Assembly: GCA_029783825.1 (NCBI GenBank)
Contig: JAREIK010001332.1
Location: forward strand, 2,466,314 to 2,530,313
From: Sapria himalayana
Lineage: Eukaryota; Streptophyta; Magnoliopsida; Malpighiales; Rafflesiaceae
DNA: 64,000 bases
Direction of reading: 5' to 3'
Shown here: one piece after another, positions 1-14,353 of the stretch
Layout: each line of letters starts with the position of its first letter
Position numbering within the stretch: position 1 is the stretch's first letter
Program-made: the position numbers and the translations under genes
The notes under the pieces: model-generated
Seen by the model: only the letters and a program-made list of their open reading frames with translations
What the model was told of the DNA's origin: nothing
The model's database searches: none

Positions 1-564
1 ATATGCTATGACACTATGTATGGTAGTAGTTGTAGCCAAGATCCGAGTATTGGCATGAATACCTTATTCTGAGATAATGACTTCTCCATTCAGTTAGTAG
101 AGAGAAAATAATGGGGTGGACCATTGAATAGGAGTGAGCCGTCTCAGTACTTATATACTAATTACTGCTCAATCCTATCACATAATGAGAAAAAGAACCT
201 TGATATTTTATAATGGTGGAGATCATATGAGTCCACCTATCCCATGTTGTCTAATATGGCATGAGATCTACTGACTCCTCCGGTGTTGAGCATCACATCT
301 GAGTCTACTTTTTCTATTACAGCCAATGTAATTTTGGATAGGAGATCGAGAATATGAGAAGATTTCATTGAGACACTAACATGCATGAAGGATTAGGATG
401 ATTCAAGGTTGGGCATCCATGATCATGTTGGAACAAGAGCGAAGGAGTTGCTGGCAGATGATGACTCATGGGACTTTGAGAAGGTTGAGCCCACCACTAG
501 TGATACCATCAAATGCTTATGCGATGACAATGGAGATGATGATCAAGTTGCATACTTTTACTAG
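1..564 (+). pseudogene. hAT transposase C-terminal (dimerisation) remnant
   Basis: One frame from base 1 to the stop at 562-564 reads as the C-terminal part of a RICESLEEPER/Ac-type hAT transposase. It contains the stretches SYESTYPMLSNMA, LLTPPVLSITSESTFS and ILDRRSRI, then ETLTCMKD. This is the hAT dimerisation domain, in which plant homologues typically have D(I/L)LTPPVSTVASESAFS...LDxxRSRL. The frame is broken by several in-frame stops (for example at 211, 274, 364 and 403), so the gene is dead. The N-terminal part lies outside the window. Downstream DNA to 1330 is the 3' flank of the same element and ends in a hAT terminal repeat. The family assignment is secure. Whether it ever encoded the transposase that moved the small GC-rich elements in this window is inference. 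Confidence 0.8.
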
Positions 565-1330
565 CTGGCATTGAGATAGAGGCAGATGAGCTTGCTACTT
601 GCATTATTATTATTATGATTTATGATAGAGATTGATGATGTTTATTTTATGTTATTATGATTTGTGAGTTATGACTTTATGTTATTTTATCTATTTTTAC
701 ATTGAATGATGAAGAAAGTATTGATGTATTTTTTTTTAATATGTTTTTGTGATTTATCATAAATCATAAATAATATAATGTAATATAATATAATAAATCA
801 TAAATAATATTTTTTTAATATTTTTTTATTATTTTTACATTATGTTATGTATTTTTTTTAATATTGAAATAAATTAATAATGTAATATAATATAATGTCA
901 CAATGGCATCACAACTCAAAAAATTTAATTTAAAATATGAAATTTGTAAAAAAATAGTTAAATAATTTATTTTAAACATTCAACTTCCACAATTCCAAGA
1001 CTAAGATGGTGAGTCGAGTTACAAGGGTGACTATGCGAGTTAGTCTCAGACTCGAAGTCTCAAACTCGAAGTAGTCCTAGGCACCTAGCTTTAGCAATGC
1101 TAGGGCTAGGCTATGCTAGAAAACTGGGTCCGAACTGATCCGACTCGACATGGGTTGACATGGCCCGACATGACCTGACACGACCCAACATGAATCCGAC
1201 CAGATTTGGACTGGTGGATCATGTCGGGCTAGCCAAAATATAGACATGCCATGCCAAGCACGACATGTGGCCCAAATGAGCCACCAAAACTAGGCTGTGC
1301 TAGTATGATATGATCCATTTGACACCTCTA
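565..1330 (+). mobile_element. 3' flank and terminal inverted repeat of the decayed hAT element
   Basis: This is AT-rich 3' DNA (565-1000) followed by a GC-rich subterminal block (1090-1330) with repeated 'gacatg/cgacat' motifs. It ends in ATTTGACACCTCTA at 1317-1330. Read in reverse, that end is TAGAGGTGTCAAAT, close to the TAGAGGTGGCCAAAC end of the rice nDart1 hAT family. It abuts copia reverse-transcriptase sequence at 1331 onward, so this hAT element was inserted into that retrotransposon. The other end, and therefore the target duplication, is outside the window. Confidence 0.65.
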
Positions 1331-2262
1331 GTCTTAAGAGACATCTATTTTTTCAAAGGTCGCTGCCCTTTTGTTAAGGGTACTAGATCACAAGTCTGGT
1401 TGATGTGAAGAGACTCCATCTCTTCTTCTAAAACTTGAATCCATTCATCTTTATTCTCAAGAGAGATGACCTCTTAAAATATATTCTGTTTGTTTGCATC
1501 TTTGAGCAATATGTTTTCATGGAATGTAAAGGATACTTGGCAGGGCCTAGATGAGCTTCTTAGTTTAGATTGAGATTTATCATCATGAAAAACTAAGTTC
1601 TACCTAGTTCTAGCTAGAATATGATCCCTCACATTCTTTATAGGTGTATTCTCAATTCCTTCTCCTTGATTAGATTGATCTTTAGAAGGAATCAACACGA
1701 GATCTCTATAGATATAAATCTTTATAAAATCATTCTCAACTCTATACATGAATGATTTCCGACCACAAATCAGTCCTCTAGAAATTATCACTTTTTTGAT
1801 GCGAACAAACTTCTTTATAGGTGGGTCTTCTAATCTATACCCAAACACCCTGTGTCGATAGCTAATGAAGATACATGGATGTGTAGTACCATCTAGTTTA
1901 GATTATTCATCTTTTTGGGATATGGATGTAGGCTTTGTAGCCAAAAACTCACAAGTACTCATATAAGATATCTTTCCCAATTCTTATTTTCTTGGGAACA
2001 CATCCATCCATTTTGGTAGCATAACACATGTTGATTACATCAATAGTCATATACATAGCTTCTCCCCAATATTCCTTGGTAAGATGTGTGTGGATGTAGG
2101 CTTTGTATGTACTAAACTATCTCATCAATAGTTTAGTTCATCCTCTTAGTAATGCCATTTAATAGTGTAATATTGACTGGTGTCTTTTCATGTCAATTAC
2201 CATGAGATACCCAATAACTATCAAACTGGCCTCAATATTATTTCTCATTATCAGAATATAGA
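1331..2262 (-). pseudogene. Ty1/copia integrase and start of reverse transcriptase, degenerate (left half of split element)
   Basis: Read on the minus strand from 2262 downward this is the second half of a copia integrase (DNxKEY region, FDSYWVSHGN, EKTPVNITLLNG, a NIGE..Y tract that matches the family's 'YWGEA.YT'). Next come the integrase C-terminal stretch FGYRLEDPPIKKF and, around 1440-1350, the first RT residues EEEMESLHINQTCDL. Tork-type copia polyproteins have the same order. Stops and frameshifts interrupt it throughout. The 82-codon open stretch at 1600-1848 is only part of this frame. The 5' half of the same polyprotein is at 14354-15340, beyond the microsatellite. Confidence 0.78.
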
Positions 2263-5065
2263 GTTCAGATAGAGAGTCAGACATATACATAAACATATAG
2301 ACAAATAGAAAACATATAGATAGACAGATAGATAGACAGACAGATAGACAGATTGATAAAACAATAGATAGATAGACAGATAGAGAGATAGATAGAGAAA
2401 TCAATAGACCAATAGATAGACCAATAAATAGACCAATAGATAGACAGACAAATAGATATGCAGATAGTGAGATAAATTAGTGAGAGTGATACGTGAGTCA
2501 GACTGATAGATAAATAGATAGATAGATAGACAGACAGATAGATAGACATATATATAGACAAAGAGACAGCTAGATACACCCATAGAAAGATTGATTGATT
2601 GGTTAACAGATAGATAAATAAACATACATATAGAGAGAGATAGAAAGACAAACAAATAGATAGACAGATAGAACGAAAAAGATATAGATAAATAGTTAGA
2701 TAGACAGATCGATGACAAATAGATAGACATATAGATAAATAGACAGATATACAGATAGACAGACAGATATACAGATAGATAAACAGACAGATATACAGAT
2801 AAACAAACAGATAGACAGACAGATACATAAACATATAGAAAGATAGATAGACAGATAGCCAGACATATAGACAGAAAAATATATAGACAAATAGACATTC
2901 AAATATATAGACAGATAGATCGACAAATAGACAGATAGATTTACAGATAGATTGATAGATAAATAGACATATAGATAGAAAGATAGAGAGACACACAAAT
3001 AGACAGACAAATAGACAAATAGTTTTATATATATAAAGACAAATAGATAGACAAAAAGATATACAGATAGATACTAAGACATATAGACAAAGAAATAGAA
3101 AGAATGATAAACATACTTATAGATAGACATATAGAGAGACAGATAGACAGACAGATAGATAGACATATAGACAAATAGATAGATAGATAAACAGAAAGAC
3201 AGACAAATAGACAGATAGATAGATAGACAGATAGAAAGATAGATAGACAGACATATAGACAAATAGATAGACGGACATATAGACAGAAAGATAGATAGAC
3301 ATATAGACAGATAGATAGACAGATACATAGACAGACAAATATATACACACATAGGCAAATAGATAGACATACAAATAGATAGATATATAGATAGATAGCT
3401 AGACAGATAGATAGACACATAAACAAATAGTTATACAAATATATAGACAAATAGATAGATAGACAGATAGATAGACAAGTAAACCGATAGATATACAGAC
3501 AAATAGCTGAGACAGACAGACAAATAGATAGAAAGATAGACAGTTAGGTAGACTTACAGATAAATAGATAGATATATAGACAGACAAACATATAGATAGA
3601 AAGATAGATACACAGATTGACAAATATATAGACAAACAGATAGATAGACAGACACTTAGATTGATAGATAGATAGATAGACAAATAGATATATAGGTAGA
3701 TAGGCAGATTGATTGATATATAGATAGACAAGTAGATATACAGATAGATAGATAAGTAGACATACGAATAGATATACAAATAGTCAGACTGATAGACAAA
3801 TAGATCGACAGATAGATAGACATATAGATGACATACATATTAATAGATAGATAGATAGACAAACATATAGAAAGATAGATTGAAAAATAGACAGACAGAT
3901 TGGTAGACAAATAGATAGACCGACATATAGACAAATAGATAAATAGACAGATAAACAAAAAATAGTCACACAGATAGAAAGACAAATAGATAGACATATA
4001 GATAGACATATAGATAGATAGATAGACAAAATATAAACAAATAGATAGACACATACATAAAAAGATAGACAAATAGATATATTGATACACAAATAGATAG
4101 ACAGATAAATAGATAAATAGATATATATACATATAGAAAGATAGATAGACAGACAAACAGATAGATATATAGATAGATATATAGACAAATAAATAGATAG
4201 ACAAATAGACAGATAGATAGATAAATCGATAGACCTTAGATATACAAATAGAAAGAAACAAATAGAGGGATAAATGGTGAGACAAATTGGTGAGACAATA
4301 GGTGTGTTAGATAGACAGATAGATAGATAGATCGACATACATACATATAGATAGATAGACAGATAGATATGCAGACAAATAAACATACAAATAGAAAGAA
4401 AGATAGAAAAATAGATAGACATATAGATAGTTAGATAAATATATAGATAGATAGACAGATAGATAGACAAATAGACATATATATATATAGAAAGATAGAG
4501 AGACAAACAAATAGATAGATATATAGACAAATATATAGACAGACAAATAGATAGACAAATTGATGACATATAGATAGATAGATAAATAGACAGACAGACA
4601 GACAGATAGATAGATAGACAGATAGACAAACAGATAGACAGACAGATAAAAAGATAGATAGACAAATAGATAGATAGACATATTGACAGATAGATAAACA
4701 GACAAATATGTAGACAAATAAATACTCAGATAGAAAGATGAATAGATAGATAGTTAGGCACACAAATATACAGACATATAGATAGATAGATAGACAGACA
4801 AATAGAAAGTTATATAAACAAATAGACAAATAGATAAATATATAGAAAGACTGATATATAAACAGATAGACAGACAAATAGATAGACATACAGATAGAAA
4901 GACATATAGATATATATATATAGACAGATAGAAAAAAAAATAAATAGACTAATAGACAGACTAGTAGACAGATAGATACACATAGAGATAGACAAATAGA
5001 TAGTTGAGACAAATAGGTGAGATAGATAGAAAATAGATATATAGACAGATAGTAGATACATAGAC

Positions 5066-5096
<31 letters not shown>

Positions 5097-5694
5097 CAGA
5101 TAGATATGCAGACAAATAATCATACAAATAAAAAGACAAATAGAAAAATAGATAGACATATAGATAGTTAGATAAATATATAGATAGCTAGACAGATACA
5201 CCGATAGAAAGATATATAGATTGATAGACATATAGATAGACGAATAGACATATATATATAGAAAGATAGAAAGACAAACAAATAGATAGATATATAGACA
5301 AATATATAGACAGACAAATAGATAGACAAATTGATGACATATAGATAGATAGACAGACAGATAGATAGATAGACAGATAGACAAACAGATAGACAGACAG
5401 ATAAAAAGATAGATAGACAAATAGATAGATAGACATATTGACAGATAGATAAACATACAAATATGTAGACAAATAAATACTCAGATAGAAAGATGAATAG
5501 ATAGATAGTTAGGCACACAAATATACAGACATATATATAGATAGATAGACAGACAAATAGAAAGTTATATAAACAAATAGACAAATAGATAAATAAATAG
5601 AAAGACTGATATATAAATAGATATACAGACAAATAGATATACATACAGATAGAAAGACATACAGATAGAAAGACATATAGATAGACAGACATAT

Positions 5695-5733
<39 letters not shown>

Positions 5734-8120
5734 GATAGATAGATAAAAAAATAAATAGACTGATAGATAGACTAGTAGACAGATAGATACACATAGAGAT
5801 AGACAGATAGATAGTTGAGACAAATAGGTGAGATAGATAGACATAGCAACAAATAGATAGAAAAATAGATATATAGACAGATAGTAGACACATAGACAGA
5901 TAGATTAATAGATAGATAGACAGATAGATAAATAGATAGATAGTAGAGATAGAAAGATAGATAGAGAGACGGATAGAAAGATAGATAGATTGAAAGATAG
6001 ATAGATCGACAAACAGACAGATAAATAGATAGACATACAAATAGATAGACAGATAGACAAATATATAGATAGAAATATATACATATAGAAAGACAGACAA
6101 TAGATAGAAAGATGGACAAAAAAAAGATAGACATAGTGTTAGACTTATAGCCAGACAAATAGACAGACAAATAAAAAGACTAATAGACAAACTAATAGAC
6201 AAATAGACAGACATACATATAGATATAAAGATAGATAGATAGACAAATAAATAGATAAATAGATAGACAAACAGGCATACAGACAGATAGCACAAAGATA
6301 GACAGACATATTGACAGACAAATGGACAGACAGATGGACAAACAGATAGACAGACATATTGACATACAAAGATACAAACAGATAGATAAATAGATTGATA
6401 GACAAAAATAGATAGACAGATTGATAGATAAATAGATAAATAGACAAAAAGACATATAGACATATAGATATACAGATAGATTGAAAGATAGATAGATAGA
6501 AAGATAGATAGATAGATATATATATATATATATAGATACATATAGTTAGATAGATAGATAGACTGACAGATAGATACAGAAACAGATAGACAGGAAAATA
6601 GATAAAAAGATAGATAGATATATAGACAGACAAAAAGTCAGATATATAGATAGACAGATAGACAGATAGATAGACAGAAAGATAGACAGATAGATAGATA
6701 GACAGATAGATAGATAGGTAAATAGGCAGACAGATAGATAGAGAAATAGACAAACAAATAGAAAGATATATAGATAGATAGACAAATAGATAGATAGACA
6801 TACAGATATACATATAGATAGAAGTCAAATAGATAGACAAATTGACATATAGATAGAAAGATAGACAGATAGATAGATAGACACATAGACAGATAGATAG
6901 ACAGACATATAGTTAGACAAATAGACTGACAGATAGATAGATGGAGAGACAGATAGATATACAGTTAGACAGAATGCTAGATAGACAAATAGGCAGATAG
7001 ATAAGCATATAAATATACAAATAGATAGATAGAAAGTTTAACATACAGATAGACAGACATACAAATAGATAGATAGATAGATATATAGACATATAGATAA
7101 ATAGATAGATAGATGGTCATATAGAAGATAGATAGTCAAATAGATAGATAGATAGTCAAATAGAAAGTTAGATAGATAGATAGACATATATACATATAGA
7201 TAAATAGATCGATAGACAGAAAGACAAACACATAGACAGATAGACAGACACACAGATAGATAGTTAGATATATATAGTTAGACAGACAAATATATAGATA
7301 AATAGACAGACAAATAGATAAACATCTACAAATAGATATACAAATAGATAGACAAATAAATAGATAGATAGACAGATAGACATACATATATAAATATATA
7401 GATAGATAGATAGACAAATAGACATATAGATAGAGAAATAGACAGATAGATAGACAAATAGACATATAGATAGACAAATAGACAGATAGATAGACAAATT
7501 GACAGATAGATAAACAAATAGACAGATAGATAGATAAATAGATGGATAGATAAACAGACATATAGATAGACAAATAATTAGACAGATAGAAAAATAGACA
7601 GACAGATAATTATGCAGATAGGTAGATAGATAGATAGATAGACATATAGACAGACCAATATATAAAAATATAGATAGATAGAAAAATAGACAGACAAATA
7701 GACAGATAGATAGACAAACATATAGACAGACTTATAGATAGATAGAGAGATAGATAAATAGATAGATAGATAGATAGTAAGACAAACAGATTGACAAATA
7801 GATAGATAGGTAGATAGAGATACATATAAACAAATAGATAGATAGATAAATTAATAGTTAGATAGACATGTTAACAGATAGATAGACAGATATACAGACA
7901 GATAGACAAACAATTATACGAATAGATAGATAGATAAATAAACAGACAAATAGGCAGACAGATAGATTGACATACAGATAGATAGAAATATAGATACTTA
8001 AATAAATAAATCGATAGATATATAGACAGATAGACAGACAGATAGATCGACAGATAAACAGACAGACAAAAAGATTGATAGATAGATAGACAAATAGATA
8101 GATAGACATATAGACATATA

Positions 8121-8166
<46 letters not shown>

Positions 8167-11100
8167 TAGATAGACAGACGGATATACAAATAGATAGATG
8201 TATAGATAGAAAGATATACATATAGACAGATAGATAGACAAACAAATAGATAGTTAGATAGACAGACAGATAGACAAACATATAGATCGACATATAGATA
8301 GATACATAGATAGACAGACAGAGAGATATGCAAACGAATAGAAAAACACATAAACATGCAGATAGACAGACAGACAGATAGATAGATACATAGATAGATA
8401 GATAGATAGACAGATAAATAGAATGAGAGACAGATAGATAGATGGATAGACAGACAGATAGATACATAAACAGATAGATAGATAGATAATAAAATAGATA
8501 GATAGACAAATAGATAAATAGATAGATAGGCAGATAGTCAAATAGATAGATAAAGAGATATATAGATAGATATATAGACATATAGATAGATAGGCAGATA
8601 GTAAAAGAGATATATAAACTGATAGTAGATAGATAGGTAATAGAGATAGAAAGACAGATTGACATACATATAGATAGACAGATAGATAAACAAATAGACA
8701 GAAAGATGGACATATAAATAGAAGGATAGATAGACAAATAGTTAGATAGATAGATAATAGATAGAAATATAGATTGATTGATATATAGATAGACAGACAG
8801 ATATACAAATAGGTAGATATACAGATAGACAGATAGATAGAAAGATAGATATATGGAGAAATAGATAGATAGATAGACAAATAATTAGAAAGATAGATAG
8901 TCTAATAAATAGATAGAGGGATAGTCAGATATATAGATAAACATATAGACAAACTAATAAATAGATAGATAAATAGATAGACAGATAGAAAAACGGATAG
9001 ACATACAGATAGACAGACATATAGAGAGATAGATAAACAGTATCAGATAGACAAATAGACAGACAGATAAACACATAAATAGAAAGATATCTATATATAT
9101 AAACAGACAAACAAACAGATAGACATACAGATAGACATATAGATAGAAAGTCATATAAATAGATAAATAAATAGGTAGATAGATAGAAAGATAGATAGAA
9201 AGATAGATAGAAAGATAGATAGATAGATAGACACATAGACTTGTAGAAAGAGACATAGATAGACACACAGATACAAAGATATATAGACAAATAGATAGAC
9301 AGATATATAGAAAGATAGTTAGACACATATGAAAAAAAAATAGATAGATAAATAGTCTGATAGATTGAAAAATAGATACACTAATATGCACACAGATAGA
9401 CATATAGATAGATAGATTGGTTGATTGAAAAACAGATAGATAGACAGATAGAAAGATAAATAGATAGACAGACAAATAGACAGATAGATAGATACACAAA
9501 TAGATAGACATATAGATAGACAGATAGACATACAGATAGACAGACAAATAGATAGAAAAATAGACAGATAGATTGACAATCAATTAGACAAAAAGATAGA
9601 TAGGCATATAGATAGATAGATAGATAGACAAACAGACAGACAGACAAATAGATAGATAGTTAGACACACAAATATATAGATAAATGATAGATAGATAGAC
9701 AGGTAGATAGAGAGATAGACTGACTGATAGACAGACAGATAGACTGATTGATAGACAGACAAATAGATAGACAAATAGACTGAAAGATATAAAGATAGAT
9801 AGACAAATAGATAGTTATATAGATAGATAGATAAATAGAAAGATAGATAGATATACAAAAAGATAGATAGATAGGCAGATAGATAGACATATAGATAAAT
9901 AGATAGATAAATAGATAGATAGATTAACAGATAGACAATTAGATAGATAGAAATATAGACATATAGATAGACACATAGATAGTTAGATATATAGATAGAC
10001 AGATAGACACGGATAGATAGACAAATAGATATAAAGACAAATAGACAGACAGATAGACCAACATACAGACATACAGATAGATAGACAAATATATAGAAAG
10101 AAAGTAGATAGATAAATAGATAGACAAATAGAGAGGTAGATAAACATATAGATAAATAAACAAATATAGAGAAAAAGACAAATAGATTGATTGATTGATT
10201 GACACATAGACAGACAAATGGATAGATATATAGACAAACATATAGACAGACAGATACACAAATAGACAGACAGATAGATAGATAGATAGATAGATAGATG
10301 GATAGATAGATAAAAAGATAGATACACATTCTGATAGACAGATAGATAGGTAGACAAATAGATAAACACTCAGATAGACAGGTGAATAGATAGACAGATA
10401 GGAACATAGATAGACAGACTGATAGATAGACATATAGATAGACAAATAGACAAATATATATAAAGATAGATAGATAGACAGATAGATAGATAGAAAGATA
10501 GATAGACTGACAGGTAGACAAATAGATAGATAGGCATATAGGCAGAGAGATTGACAGACAGATAAAGAGATAGATAGATAAACAGATAGATAGACATACA
10601 GACAGATAGATAGATAGATAGAAATATAGATAGATAGACTAACATATAGACAAATAGATAGATGGATAGACAGATAGATATATAAACAAATAGATAGAAA
10701 TATAGATAGACTGATAGTTGAGACAAATAGGTGAGTTTGATAGACAAAAAGATAGATAGAAAAATAGAGACAGACAAAAAGTTAGACGGATAGATAGACA
10801 GATAGATAGATAGACAAATAGATAGATTGATATACAAATAGATAGACAGCCTTATAGATAAACATAAAAGATAGACAGATAGACAAATTGAAAGATAGAT
10901 ATAAAGATAGATCGATAAATAGACACACATACAAACAGAAAGACAGACAGACAGACAGACAGATAGATAGATAGATAGACAGATAGAAAGATAGAGAGAA
11001 AGACAGAAAGACATATAGATAGACAGACACTTAGACAGACAGATACACAGACAGATAGATAGAGAGATAGACAGACAGATAAAAATATAGATAAATAGAT

Positions 11101-14100
11101 AGATAGATAAATAAATAGACAGATAGATATTGAGATAGTTATAATGATAGATAGACAGATAGATCGACAAATAGACAGACAGATAGACATATAGATAACA
11201 AGATAGATAGATGAATAGATATATAGAAAGATAGTAGACAGATTGATAGACAGATAGGCAGATAGATAGATTGACACACAAAATAGACAGATAGATAGAC
11301 AAATAGATAGACATATAGATAGACATATAGATAAACATATAGACAAACATATAGATAGACAGACATACATATAGATAGATAGACATAAAGATAGATAGAT
11401 AAATAGACAGACAGATAGACATACATATTGATAGATATATAGAATTAAAGATAGATAGATAGATAGTCAGATAGATAGATTGTATGATTGATTTACAAAC
11501 AGATTGATTGATTGATATACAGATAGATAGATAGATAGACAAATGGACAGACAGATATACAGACAGATAAATAGAGAGATAGATAGATAGATAGATTGAT
11601 TGATTGATAGTCATACAAATAGACAAACAAATATAAAATAGATAGATAGATAAATAAATAAATAGATAGATAGACAGATAGATATACAGACAGATATATA
11701 GCCAAATAATCACATAGACATATAGATAAACAGATAGAATGACAGACAAATAGATAGATAAATAGAAAGATATATAGATAGATAGACAGAGAGACAAATA
11801 GATAGGCAGATAAAAATATAGATAGACATATAATAATACAAATAGATAGACAAATAGATAGATATATAGATGACAGATAGATACACAAATAGATACACAG
11901 ATAGACACCCAGATAAATAAACAAATAGATAGACAGATAGACATATAGACAAATAGATAGATAGATAGTTAGACAAACAACTAGATTTTTAGACAAATAG
12001 ATAGGCAGACAAATTAACAAATAGATAAACACTCAGATAGACAGATGAATAGACAGGCTGATAGGCAGACATATAGACATATAAATATATAGATATACAG
12101 ACATATAGAAATATATATATATATATATATATATATAGATAAACAGACAGATAGATAGACATATAGACAGACATATAGACAGGAAAAAAGATAGATAAAT
12201 AGATATATAGATAGATAGACAAATAGACATTCAGGTAGTGAGATAGATAGATAGACAAATAGACATATAGATAAAATAGAAAATTGATAGATAGATAAAC
12301 ATATAGATAAACAGACAGATAGACAAATTGACACAGAGACATAAGATAAATAACACATAGACAAATAGATAGAAAGACAAAAAGATAGACAGACAAACAG
12401 ATAGACAGATAGATATAAAGATAGATAGACAGACAATGAGACAGAAAGATAGACAAACAAATAGATATATAGATAAACAAACAAATAGACAAACATATAG
12501 ATATACAGATAGATAGATATGCATACATTTATATAGACAGATAGATAGACAAATTGATAGACAAATAGACAGACAAACAGATAGATAAACAAATAGATAG
12601 TCATATAGACATACAAATAGATAGATAGATATATAAATAGATAACATATAGATAGATAAATAGAAGACAGATAGATAGAAAGACCGACCGATAGACACAC
12701 AAATAGAGAGATAGATAGATAGATTGATTAAAAGAAAGAAAGATAGATAGATAGATAGACAAGCAGAATGATAGACAGATAGACAGACAGATAGACATAT
12801 GATAGTTGAGACAGATAGGTGATATAGATAAATAGATAGATAGATAGATAGATAGACAGATAGTTAGATAGATAGAAAAATAGCTTGAAAATAGACAAAC
12901 ATAAAAATAAATAGACAAATAGATAGACATTTAGACAAACAGATAGACAAATAGACAAACAAATAGATAGACAAACAGATAGACAAATAGATAGACAGAC
13001 TAGTAAAATAGACAAATAAACAAACATATAGATAGATAGATAGATAGACATATATAGAGAAGGATACATAGACAAATAGATAATCAGACAGATACACAAA
13101 CAGATAGATAGACATAAAGACCTACAGATATAATATAGAAAAATAGATAGATAGATAGATATATAGATAGATAGATAGACAGATAGATAGATAGACAGAT
13201 AGAAAAATATACATACAGATAAACTGACAGATAGGTAGATAGATAGTCAGATAGATAGAAAGACAGACAAATAGATAAATAGATAGATAGATATATAGAT
13301 AGTGAGACATATAGAATAAAGATAGACAAATATATATACATATAGATAATAGACATATAGATAGACAACTAGACAAACAGATAAACATATAGACAGACAG
13401 ATTGACATATATTCAGTCACATTAACATACAGGTAGACAGACAGATAGACAAACAGATTGACATACAGATAGACAGACAGATAGATAGACAGACATATAT
13501 ACAGACAGATTGACAAATAGATAGAAATACAGATAGACAGATAGTTAGTTAGATATAAAGACAAATAGATAGACAGATAGAATATCAGATAGATAGACAA
13601 ATAGATAGATAGATAGATAAATAGATAGACATATAGACAGAAAGACAAATAGATAGATAGATAGATAGAGAGATAGAGATATAGATAGACAAACATACAG
13701 ATAGATAGACATACATATATACATACAAATAGACAGACAGATAAATAGAAAAATTGACAAATATATCGATATATAGATAGACAGACATACAGATAGATAG
13801 ATAGATAGACACATAGATAGACATATAGATAGATTATTAAAGACATAGGCAGACATATAGATAGAGAGATAGACAAACATATACATATATAGATAGACAG
13901 ATAGATAGACAGACAAATAGAGAAACAAATAGAGACATATATTGGAAGATAGATAGATAGATAGATACTCAAACAAATAGACAGATAGATAAGCACTAAG
14001 ATATACAAACAAATAGACAGATAGATAGGAACACAAAAGGACATACAGATAGATTGATTGATAAATAGATAGATAGACATTTTGACTAACAGATATACTA

Positions 14101-14250
14101 TTAGTTAGATATATAGTTAGATAGATAGATAAACAGATAAACAGATAGATAAACAGAAAGATAGACAGATAGATAGTTAGATATAAATATACACAGATAA
14201 ACAGACATATAGATAGACAAATAGACAAACAGAGAAAGATTGATAAAAAT
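2263..14250. repeat. Giant GATA/GACA (Bkm-like) microsatellite array, about 12 kb
   Basis: The + strand is an almost uninterrupted run of 4-mers GATA and GACA with variants such as AATA, CATA and GAAA. It starts after 'gttcagat' near 2262 and ends near 14250. The 4-base register is kept over very long stretches. Short (TA)n islands interrupt it at about 5697-5727, 6515-6532, 8124-8162 and 12110-12137. On the minus strand the repeat reads CTAT/TGTC, which lacks stop codons in all three frames. This yields long low-complexity reading frames (Leu-Ser-Ile-Tyr/Cys-Val) of up to about 520 codons. These are not genes: they overlap in several frames and have the 12-nt period expected of a 4-mer. GATA/GACA repeats are known in other eukaryotes as Bkm satellite and as scattered microsatellites in plants. 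Confidence 0.95.
4355..5840. repeat. Higher-order tandem duplication (about 750 bp) inside the GATA/GACA array
   Basis: Non-GATA landmarks recur in the same order about 0.73-0.81 kb apart. 'tagttagataaatatatag' is near 4430 and again near 5165. 'aattgatgacata' is near 4557 and 5328. 'atatgtagacaaataaatac' is near 4706 and 5460. 'gttgagacaaataggtgaga' is near 5003 and 5814. This shows a segmental tandem duplication laid over the 4-bp repeat. The spacing differs slightly because of internal indels. Confidence 0.75.
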
Positions 14251-14251
14251 T

Positions 14252-14353
14252 AAACTCTATATGTTCTGATAATGGAAAAGAATATTAAGGCCTGTTTGAT
14301 AGTTATTGTGTATCTCATGGTAATTTACATTAAAAGACACCAGTCAATATGAC
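14252..14353 (+). repeat. Inverted about 100-bp copy of the copia integrase core at the right edge of the array
   Basis: On the + strand this reads NSICSDNGKEY, then FDSYCVSHGN and KTPVNM, the integrase core around the DNGKEY motif. It is closely similar to the reverse complement of about 2165-2262, which forms the left edge of the GATA/GACA array. The array is therefore bounded by inverted copies of the same integrase segment. A 16-bp direct repeat ACTCTATATGTTCTGA lies at 14254-14269 and 14354-14369, exactly 100 bp apart, and spans the junction with the minus-strand copia sequence. Confidence 0.8.

Noticed and set aside
1600..1848. 82-codon minus-strand open frame as a separate gene
   Set aside because: It is the integrase C-terminal stretch of the degenerate copia polyprotein.
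2159..14228. Dozens of long minus-strand reading frames rich in Leu, Ser, Ile, Tyr and Cys
   Set aside because: They arise from the stop-free CTAT/TGTC repeat, overlap in all frames, have a 12-nt period and show no protein domain.
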